A DNA stretch of 14,024 bases, from positions 1-14,024 of the forward strand of contig JACQAW010000005.1 of NCBI GenBank assembly GCA_016194725.1, given 5' to 3'. Shown here piece after piece: positions 1 to 5,822 of this stretch; the stretch's first letter is position 1, and each line of letters begins with the position of its first letter. The DNA is from Deltaproteobacteria bacterium. Its GTDB lineage: Bacteria; Bdellovibrionota; UBA1018; UBA923. Under the pieces are notes generated by a model. It searched no databases and had not been told where the DNA came from. It saw only the letters and a program-made list of their open reading frames with translations. The position numbers and the translations under genes were made by a program.

Positions 1-161
1 CTTGCACGTTCCCAATCGACTCGACCGCGAAAAACGTGGACGAGATCATCGCCGAGCTGCGCACCGGGCAGCTGGCGAACATCGCGGAACGCTCAGGCCG
101 CGCCCAGGACAAGGAAGACAGCGGTGGGCTCGAAATCCTGCGCCGCGACGGGTATATGTAA
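1..161 (+). CDS. cysD: Sulfate adenylyltransferase subunit 2 (CysD), C-terminal fragment
   Basis: Only the last 52 codons are in the window; the 5' end lies upstream. The reading frame starts at base 3 and ends with TAA at 159-161. CysD is the ATP-pyrophosphatase-type catalytic subunit of cytoplasmic ATP sulfurylase, making adenosine 5'-phosphosulfate (APS) from ATP and sulfate, with CysN as GTPase partner. The visible tail has the family's C-terminal pattern: an EII(A/E)E helix, then ERSGRAQDKEDSGGLEILRR and a final DGYM. This parallels the E. coli end ERQGR..DRDQAGSMELKKRQGYF, as I remember it. The TAA overlaps the ATG of the next gene by one base (TAATG), so translation of the two subunits is probably coupled. 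The identification rests on this tail plus the CysN-like neighbour. Confidence 0.88.
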   Translation, partial: CTFPIDSTAKNVDEIIAELRTGQLANIAERSGRAQDKEDSGGLEILRRDGYM

Positions 162-1768
162 TGAACATCGTCATCGTCGGACACGTGGACCACGGAAAAA
201 GCACGATCATCGGGCGCATGCTGGCCGATACCGGATCGCTGCCCCAGGGCAAGCTGCAGCAGATCAGGGATTTCTGCGAAAAAAATTCCAGGCCGTTTGA
301 ATACGCGTTCCTGCTAGATTCCCTTCGTGACGAGCGCGCTCAAGGCATTACCATCGACGTGGCACGCGTGTTTTTCAAAACCGCCAAGCGCTCTTATGTC
401 ATCAACGATGCGCCCGGGCACATTGAATTTTTGAAGAACATGGTTAGTGGCGCCTCGCGTGCCGATGCCGCGCTGCTGGTCATCGACGGCAACGAGGGCA
501 TTCGCGAAAACTCGCGGCGCCATGCTTATCTATTGTCCATGCTGGGCATTCGTCAGCTGGCGGTGCTGGTCAATAAAATGGACCTGCTTGATCGCTCGGA
601 AAGCAGGTTCCACAGCATCGTCTCGGAGTTCAGCGCCCATCTGCAAAATATCGGTCTGCACGCCTCCTGCTATTTGCCCGTCGTGGGCAATGCCGGAGAA
701 AACATAACAACCCGCTCGGAAAAAATGCACTGGTACCAGGGGCCAGCGCTGCTCGAGGTCCTGGATGGCTTTGCGGAATCAAAACCCCTGAGCGATGTGC
801 CGTTTCGCATGCCCGTGCAAGACGTTTACAAGTTCACCGCCCAGGGCGACACCCGCCGCATTCTGGCGGGCACCGTCGAGAGCGGCACGGCCAAAGCCGG
901 CGACGAGCTGCTTTTTTATCCGTCGGGCAAGAAGAGCCGAATTCGCAGCGTCGAGAGCTTTCCGGGGCCGGGCGCCGCTGTCCTGACCTCGGGTACGGCC
1001 AGCGGCTTTACCCTGGAAGAGCAAATTTACGTTGCCCGCGGCGAAGTTGCCTCGCGCGCGGACCAGCTGCAGCTGACGGCAAACAGCCGTTTTAAAACCA
1101 GCCTGTTTTGGCTGGGAAAACGACCGCTCCACTGCGGAAAGGATTATTTTCTGAAGCTGGGCGCCGCGCGCGCGCGCGCCCGGGTGGAAAACATCATCCG
1201 CGTGCTGGATGCCTCGTCGCTCGAAGCGCGTCACGCCGCGGTAGCCGTAGAGCGTCACGAGGTTGCCGAATGCGTCTTTCGCCTTTCCAAACTCATTGCC
1301 TTCGACCTTGAGCAGCTTACTCCGGCCACCAGCCGTTTTGTGCTCGTCGACGATTACGAGATCGCGGGTGGCGGCATCATTCGCGAATCGTTGCCCGTGG
1401 ACGCTGCTACCGAGCGCGGCACCAGATTCCATCAGCGCCCTCTGGTGTTTTTGTTGATGCGAAAACATCGCGTCGAGGCACCGGACCGGCGCCTGGAAGA
1501 GCTGCTCTCAGAGCATGGCCGCGCGGTATATCAGCTGCCCTCGAATACCGGACCGGTTTCAAAAGAGCTCTTGCTCAAGCTGGCCGAGCAAGCCAGGCTA
1601 CTGCTGGACGCGGGGCTAGTGGTGCTGATGCCGGTCTTCGAAGCTCAGCAGGCTGATGTTGAATATCTGGCCCGCGAGCTGCCCGCCGGCGCGTTTCGCA
1701 GCATGAGCGCACAGGACGAGCAGGCCCTTCTTGACGAAATCCTGAGCGCGACCGCCAGCAACGCCTGA
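161..1768 (+). CDS. cysN: Sulfate adenylyltransferase subunit 1 (CysN-like GTPase) with degenerate CysC-like C-terminal domain
   Basis: This 535-residue cytoplasmic GTPase subunit of ATP sulfurylase couples GTP hydrolysis to APS synthesis by CysD. All G motifs are visible: G1 GHVDHGKST (7-15), switch GITID (62-66), G3 DAPGH (83-87; most CysN have DTPGH) and G4 NKMD (138-141). EF-Tu-like beta-barrel domains follow, to about residue 415. I chose ATG 161 because it places the G1 loop at the extreme N terminus and overlaps the cysD stop; the open frame further upstream runs through cysD in another frame. Residues about 425-515 resemble APS kinase (LEELLSEHGRAVYQL, then AEQARLLLDAGLVVL and ARELPAGAF). 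They lack the GxxGxGKS P-loop, the DGD loop and the FISP segment, and stop before the C-terminal lid region. This suggests a former CysNC fusion whose kinase half has died. Catalytic CysC activity would have to come from elsewhere. Confidence 0.9.
   Translation: MNIVIVGHVDHGKSTIIGRMLADTGSLPQGKLQQIRDFCEKNSRPFEYAFLLDSLRDERAQGITIDVARVFFKTAKRSYVINDAPGHIEFLKNMVSGASRADAALLVIDGNEGIRENSRRHAYLLSMLGIRQLAVLVNKMDLLDRSESRFHSIVSEFSAHLQNIGLHASCYLPVVGNAGENITTRSEKMHWYQGPALLEVLDGFAESKPLSDVPFRMPVQDVYKFTAQGDTRRILAGTVESGTAKAGDELLFYPSGKKSRIRSVESFPGPGAAVLTSGTASGFTLEEQIYVARGEVASRADQLQLTANSRFKTSLFWLGKRPLHCGKDYFLKLGAARARARVENIIRVLDASSLEARHAAVAVERHEVAECVFRLSKLIAFDLEQLTPATSRFVLVDDYEIAGGGIIRESLPVDAATERGTRFHQRPLVFLLMRKHRVEAPDRRLEELLSEHGRAVYQLPSNTGPVSKELLLKLAEQARLLLDAGLVVLMPVFEAQQADVEYLARELPAGAFRSMSAQDEQALLDEILSATASNA
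1165..1179 (+). repeat. (CG)7 dinucleotide tract inside cysN
   Basis: An uninterrupted alternating CG run of 15 bases encodes an Ala-Arg repeat (ARARAR) in a beta-barrel domain of the CysN-like protein. A slip of one unit would shift the frame. It may simply reflect Ala/Arg codon choice at high GC. Confidence 0.6.
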
Positions 1769-1783
1769 GCTGTCGCTGCTCAG
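1765..1783. terminator. Weak inverted repeat between convergent genes
   Basis: CTGAGC (1765-1770) and GCTCAG (1778-1783) form a perfect 6-base stem around a 7-base loop. They span the 11-base gap between the cysN stop and the stop of the converging ABC ATPase gene, and include both stop codons. There is no T-tract on either side, so intrinsic termination is doubtful. The position suits a bidirectional transcription end. Confidence 0.25.
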
Positions 1784-2553
1784 TACCCGATCAGCGATTT
1801 GTAGTCATGAATGCCGGCCTCGACGGGGCCGTCGTAGTGAATCGTTCCTTTGTCATAGACGAGCAGCCTATTGGCCACCATTGCCAGCTGGTCAAAGGAA
1901 TGGCTTACGAAAATTACGGCACCCGATTTGCGGATCATGTCCAGTACGCGCCCCGAAATCTTGCGGCTGAAGCTGGCGTCGGCACCGTCGAAGACCTCAT
2001 CGAGGATCAGTAAATCGCTGGGTCGGCTGGAAATGACGGAAAGACAAAGCCTTGCCTGCATTCCCTTGCTGTAGTGCCGGTAGGGCACGTCAACAAAAGT
2101 GCCCAGCTCGGAGAACTCAAGGGCTTCTTCGACGATGGCCCGTTTGTCATTCGCCCTGGGATATAAAAACTCGACAAGCAGATCCGCATTCTCGCGTCCG
2201 GTAAGCTCGGGGTGAATGCCCACCGCGGTGTCGAAAATTGCGCGCACCTTGCCATGGACCTTGATCGTGCCCGAGGTCGGCGCATACATGCCGGCCACGC
2301 AGCGGCAAAATGACGACTTGCCCGCGCCGTTGATGCCCAGAATTCCAACGCGTTCACCGGCATAAATATTCAAGTTCAAATTACGGGCGACCTGATGCGA
2401 ATCGCGCGTGTCGATAAGCGCCTTTATGGGGCTGCTTGCCAAATTCACAAACGTTTCGCGCCAGCTCTGCGAGCGATGCACGTCGACGCGAAACACCAGA
2501 TTGAAGTCGCGGACTTCGAGAATCGGGTCGCGGCTAGAGGGCGAGGTAGACAC
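1780..2553 (-). CDS. ABC transporter ATPase of polysaccharide-export type (Wzt/KpsT-like)
   Basis: This 257-residue cytoplasmic ATPase powers an ABC-2 exporter of the capsule/O-antigen/teichoic-acid class. Visible motifs are Walker A GINGAGKS (73-80), a family-typical divergent signature YSKGMQARL (161-169), Walker B LLILDE (181-186) and the switch His in VSH (216-218). The helical segment VGIHPELTGRENA (111-123) is typical of this subfamily. The protein ends about 40 residues after the H-loop, so it lacks the C-terminal glycan-binding domain of long Wzt proteins and resembles KpsT or short Wzt forms. Start GTG 2553 is supported by AAGGAAA a few bases upstream. It overlaps the last 20 bases of the permease gene, which indicates translational coupling. 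The substrate is unknown; no glycosyltransferase genes are in view. Confidence 0.9.
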   Translation of the reverse strand: MSTSPSSRDPILEVRDFNLVFRVDVHRSQSWRETFVNLASSPIKALIDTRDSHQVARNLNLNIYAGERVGILGINGAGKSSFCRCVAGMYAPTSGTIKVHGKVRAIFDTAVGIHPELTGRENADLLVEFLYPRANDKRAIVEEALEFSELGTFVDVPYRHYSKGMQARLCLSVISSRPSDLLILDEVFDGADASFSRKISGRVLDMIRKSGAVIFVSHSFDQLAMVANRLLVYDKGTIHYDGPVEAGIHDYKSLIGY

Positions 2554-3304
2554 CTGTTTCCTTTCTGCGCCACAGCAGTACCGCAGCCGCCAGCGAAGCC
2601 AGAGCCACGCCAGCAGCCAAGGCTATGGCCCGGGCGAACTGAAGCAGGTCGTACTGGTAAATCGAATAGCGAAACGGGTCGATGAGCCTGAAGATGGGGT
2701 TGTAATCCGAGAGAAACCGGTACTGCGGCGGCACGAACTCGCGCGGATAGAAGATGGGCGTCAGAAAGAATCCAATGTTGAGCGCGAAGCTGAGCATGAA
2801 CCGTGTATCGCGCATCAGCACCTGTGACGTGGCTAGAATCCACGACATGCCTAACACCCCGATTATGAGCACCGCGATTGAAATGGGCAGCAGCACCAGG
2901 CCCGCGATGTTGGGTGGGTTGTAGAACCATAGGGGCACGTAAAGCATCAGAAAGGCTGCCGTGAAGTTGATTAGGTTATCCAGAAGCTGGGCGGCAAGAA
3001 AAACCAACGGATGAATGGAAAACGAACGCAGTATCGGCCCCGAGCTGATGAACACGCTTGTCGTCATCTCAAGCGACTGCGAGATGAAAATCCAGGGCAG
3101 TAAACCGGACAGCAGAAACATGGAGTAGTTCGGAATCTGGATTTTCATGATACGCCGGAATACGAAAGCCTGGACGCCAAACATGATCAGTGGATTCAGC
3201 ACCACCCAAAAAAAACCCGCCACGGTTTTCCGGTACCGAGACTTCAGATTCGCGATGGTCATCGCTCTGATCTGGCTCCAGTAAATGGCTCCGGCGTGTC
3301 TCAT
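2534..3304 (-). CDS. ABC-2 type transporter permease (Wzm/KpsM-like)
   Basis: This 256-residue inner-membrane permease is partnered with the overlapping ATPase. The N terminus has the family pattern IRAMTIANLKSRYRKTVAGF followed by WVVLNPLIMFGVQAFVF, a cytoplasmic amphipathic helix leading into the first membrane segment. About six hydrophobic segments follow, and the conserved region LTPIFYPREFVP with a downstream NP (SDYNPIFRLIDPFR) is typical of polysaccharide and lipid-glycan exporters. I chose ATG 3304 for its length and position relative to this N-terminal motif. A GGAG lies only two bases before it, so ATG 3262 (MTIANL) is an alternative. The open frame continues upstream to about 3658, but that part is antisense-like sequence inside the dehydrogenase gene. 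A 56-base spacer with a small inverted repeat separates it from the gene before. Confidence 0.9.
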   Translation of the reverse strand: MRHAGAIYWSQIRAMTIANLKSRYRKTVAGFFWVVLNPLIMFGVQAFVFRRIMKIQIPNYSMFLLSGLLPWIFISQSLEMTTSVFISSGPILRSFSIHPLVFLAAQLLDNLINFTAAFLMLYVPLWFYNPPNIAGLVLLPISIAVLIIGVLGMSWILATSQVLMRDTRFMLSFALNIGFFLTPIFYPREFVPPQYRFLSDYNPIFRLIDPFRYSIYQYDLLQFARAIALAAGVALASLAAAVLLWRRKETGVYLAL

Positions 3305-3318
3305 GGCTCCAATGATGC

Positions 3319-3336
3319 TAACACATTCGGGTGTTA
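3319..3336 (-). promoter_or_regulatory. Inverted repeat upstream of ABC permease
   Basis: TAACAC (3319-3324) and GTGTTA (3331-3336) form a perfect 6-base dyad around a 6-base loop, within the 56-base spacer between the dehydrogenase stop and the permease start. It could be an operator, an mRNA processing hairpin that sets different expression for the transporter half of the operon, or chance. I see no convincing promoter beside it and no T-tract. Confidence 0.25.
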
Positions 3337-3360
3337 TGAGCACCAGATTGCCGAATAGTC

Positions 3361-4329
3361 TCAAATAAAGCGCGCCGCAAACCGTCGCTTTCGGCTCGGC
3401 AGAAGGCCCAGCAGATGCTGGGTATGGAAGGCATCGCGAAACCGCTTTTCTTGACCAAACTCGGTGGTATAGCCCGCGCCACCCAGGATTTGAATCCCGT
3501 CCGAGGTCAGCGCGCAGGCCAACTCTTGAAGACAAACGGCGGTAGCGGCGGCATCGCGCTCCCAGCCGGCCTCGCCTGCGTCGGCCTGAGCGCAAACCCG
3601 GGACAGAGCTGCGGCGCCGGTTCGAAACTGCATTGTCATCTGACTCAGCAGCATCCACACCTCAGACCACTTGATAATCTCTTTACCACCCTGCTTGCGA
3701 GTTTTGGCATACAGCACCGCCTCATCAAGCGAGCTCCGCGAAATACCAAGAGCTATCGCCGCGGCTGGCAGCGCCATGCGATCGTGAAGCTGATCAAAGA
3801 GCTCGTCGCTCGCAAATCGAACCCCGGACGTCTGGCTCATTGAGATATCCACATGTGGACAACTCCTGATTCCCAGGGTGCGTACCGGCGCGCTTAGAGT
3901 TACCGTGCCCCCGGTCAAAGGCACCAGAAAGTTGGCAATCACCGCGTGGGTGGCCTGGCCGGTGAGCAGCACCGACTCGACTTTTCCCGTAATGATGCAC
4001 CTGCCGTCGCGATCGTTGGTTTGCAGATCCTGAGTTTCCGAAATATTCCTGAACGCCGGAAACGCCAGAGGCGACTCTGAGTTGAAGTCAAAACGCGCCA
4101 GTCGCAAAGCCTGCGCCGCGGCCCAATGGCTGAACAAGGCAACCGCAAGCGCGGCGTCAAAGGCCGCCAGCTCTTGCAGCACCAGGCAAAGGGCCGAGAT
4201 TCCCTGCTCACACAAAGCCGCCTGAAAAAATCCGAGTTCTTGAAGTGCTTTGAGCTTTTCGCCAAACGAGCGCTCGCCGCGCCGTTTCGAAAATTTCTCA
4301 ATGAGCTGTATAAGCAACCCCGATTCCAT
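3361..4329 (-). CDS. Acyl-CoA dehydrogenase-like subunit lacking the catalytic glutamate
   Basis: This 322-residue cytoplasmic protein has the acyl-CoA dehydrogenase (ACAD) fold but is shorter than the usual 380-400. Recognisable parts (numbered from ATG 4329) are a beta-domain strand pair around IITGKVESVLLTG (113-125), the FAD-contact helix AKTRKQGGKEIIKWSEVW (208-225) and the C-terminal signature QILGGAGYTTEFGQEKRFRDA (280-300). At the position of the catalytic Glu in the usual YEGT motif this protein reads HLLG (Leu307). It also lacks the TEPxAGSD loop. It therefore looks like the non-catalytic or FAD-contributing half of a two-gene ACAD, paired with the gene just upstream. ATG 4329 has AGAAAGG five bases ahead. 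GTG 4344 is an alternative and would overlap the upstream stop as GTGA. Confidence 0.85.
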   Translation of the reverse strand: MESGLLIQLIEKFSKRRGERSFGEKLKALQELGFFQAALCEQGISALCLVLQELAAFDAALAVALFSHWAAAQALRLARFDFNSESPLAFPAFRNISETQDLQTNDRDGRCIITGKVESVLLTGQATHAVIANFLVPLTGGTVTLSAPVRTLGIRSCPHVDISMSQTSGVRFASDELFDQLHDRMALPAAAIALGISRSSLDEAVLYAKTRKQGGKEIIKWSEVWMLLSQMTMQFRTGAAALSRVCAQADAGEAGWERDAAATAVCLQELACALTSDGIQILGGAGYTTEFGQEKRFRDAFHTQHLLGLLPSRKRRFAARFI

Positions 4330-4340
4330 TCTCGCCTTTC

Positions 4341-5816
4341 TCACTCATTGAAGACAGAGACGCCCGAAACACCGTGCCCAATCACCTGCTTGAATAAATT
4401 AAGGCGATTGAGCTGATTCGTGCCCTCGTAAATCTGCAGCAATTTAACGTCCCGCAAAATTTTTTCGACGCGGTTTTCAGAGCGAAACCCGGACTGCCCC
4501 ATAAGCCGCAGCGCGATTCGGCAATTTTCGATGGCCAGGTCGGAGGCCGAAAACTTCGCCAACGAGCCCAGGGCGGAATAGCTGCGATCGCGCCCCTCGT
4601 GTTTCAATTTGAGCCGGTCTTTTACCATGTTCAATCGCCCCGACGGATGGGCCATCAGCGCGCCGAAAAATAATTTTGCCACGCTCACGGGCAGCAGCTT
4701 GAGCAGCCAGAACACGAACCGGCCATTCAGCATGCGAAACGGGCCATCAAGAGCCATGTGCAGACCGGCCTCCCAGGCACAATATTCGCTGAGCTTGATG
4801 TTCTTTTGCATTTCGGCAAGCAGGCTTTGCGCCCATTCGTGATTTGCCAGCAACGTCACGCCTGGCTGGGGCCGCAGGCAATGCCGAAGCGCCTCGCGAT
4901 AGGCGCCACGCGCGGCTCCCGCCGCCATGATCGCGACTCCGGGGCGCGACATGGCCAGCACGTCGTCGACCAGCATTGCGCACAGGTCGCGGTGCGAAGC
5001 GCCCGCCACCGCCGGGCCCGGCTCAAGACACACGCAGCTGGCGGGCACGAAGCATTGATCGAAGTTCAGCACGCTGGCCGGGCAGGCGTTCTGCCCCAGC
5101 TTGCGTTCGATGCGCCCAAGAGAAAAACCGGGCGACCCCGTCTTCACGGCCAGAATGACCGAGCTCTCACTGGGCCGCGCCAGATCCGTGTAACCCGTGA
5201 CGATGTGCCACGACGAAAGATGGCCGTTCGAGATGAAAATTTTGCTGCCCGTAAGGCGGTAGCCCCCAGCGGCTTTTTCGGCGCGGCACTGCACGTGCCC
5301 GCGATCAATGAGGTCCACGTCTTCCATATCGGTGCCGGCATCAGGCTCGGTAATAGCCGTCGACACCAGACAGGGCGTGCCATTTTTTTCGCCCGCAACG
5401 ATGTCCGCGCACAAACGCCTCAGAACGGTGAAGTTGAATGTGGCTGAAACCAGAGCCACGCCCACGTAATGGGAGCCAATCAGATTTCCGATGCCCAGGC
5501 ATTCCGTGGCCAGCTCCTGACTGAAAGCCAGCATGGACAGCGCGCTGTAACCGCCGCCGCCAAAGGCCTTCGGAAGCCACAGGGAATAAAAACCGCGCTC
5601 GTTAGCCTCCCGGACCAGCTGATGCGGCAGAAAGTCGGGCTCGTCCATTATCCGATGATCGACGGCAAGCGCCTGAGGGCGAACCACCTCTTCATTGAAT
5701 GCCTTGGCCAATGCGGCTGCATGGCGAATTTCTTTCAGCAACCCTTTGGGAAGGCGAGCGGCCGCGCGGATACCCAGGGGAAGCGTGTCGGAAAGTATGG
5801 AGTCGAAGCTAGCCAT
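4341..5816 (-). CDS. Acyl-CoA dehydrogenase, long form with C-terminal-domain insertion
   Basis: This 491-residue flavoenzyme is predicted to alpha,beta-dehydrogenate an acyl-CoA (or acyl-carrier-bound) substrate and pass electrons to an electron-transfer flavoprotein. Domain order is normal: helical N-terminal domain (about 30-145), beta-domain with TEPDAGTD (156-163) and GYRLTGSKIFISNG (185-198), then the C-terminal helical domain ending in MGQSGFRSENRVEKILRD and YEGTNQ (463-468), where Glu464 is the expected catalytic base. The protein is about 100 residues longer than typical. The excess falls at roughly 350-420, where a hydrophobic stretch (FVFWLLKLLPVSVAKLFFGALM region, 367-388) is followed by a basic segment, possibly a membrane-contact element. 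ATG 5816 lies six bases after the phospholipase-D gene stop. Its own TGA meets or overlaps the start region of the second dehydrogenase. Confidence 0.92.
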   Translation of the reverse strand: MASFDSILSDTLPLGIRAAARLPKGLLKEIRHAAALAKAFNEEVVRPQALAVDHRIMDEPDFLPHQLVREANERGFYSLWLPKAFGGGGYSALSMLAFSQELATECLGIGNLIGSHYVGVALVSATFNFTVLRRLCADIVAGEKNGTPCLVSTAITEPDAGTDMEDVDLIDRGHVQCRAEKAAGGYRLTGSKIFISNGHLSSWHIVTGYTDLARPSESSVILAVKTGSPGFSLGRIERKLGQNACPASVLNFDQCFVPASCVCLEPGPAVAGASHRDLCAMLVDDVLAMSRPGVAIMAAGAARGAYREALRHCLRPQPGVTLLANHEWAQSLLAEMQKNIKLSEYCAWEAGLHMALDGPFRMLNGRFVFWLLKLLPVSVAKLFFGALMAHPSGRLNMVKDRLKLKHEGRDRSYSALGSLAKFSASDLAIENCRIALRLMGQSGFRSENRVEKILRDVKLLQIYEGTNQLNRLNLFKQVIGHGVSGVSVFNE

Positions 5817-5822
5817 GCGAGG

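Noticed and set aside
2..160. N-terminal extension of the cysN open frame
   Set aside because: Out of frame with the CysD C terminus encoded by the same bases, and basic low-complexity translation. CysN starts naturally at the TAATG junction.
779..1468. 229-codon minus-strand frame inside cysN
   Set aside because: Antisense shadow of a gene with clear GTPase motifs; no independent evidence.
3305..3658. N-terminal extension of the ABC permease open frame
   Set aside because: Overlaps the C-terminal coding part of the dehydrogenase gene in another frame and is Arg-rich; the family N-terminal motif starts just after ATG 3304.
4758..5447. 229-codon plus-strand frame inside the larger ACAD gene
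   Set aside because: Antisense shadow; the composition looks like translated antisense of a conserved enzyme.
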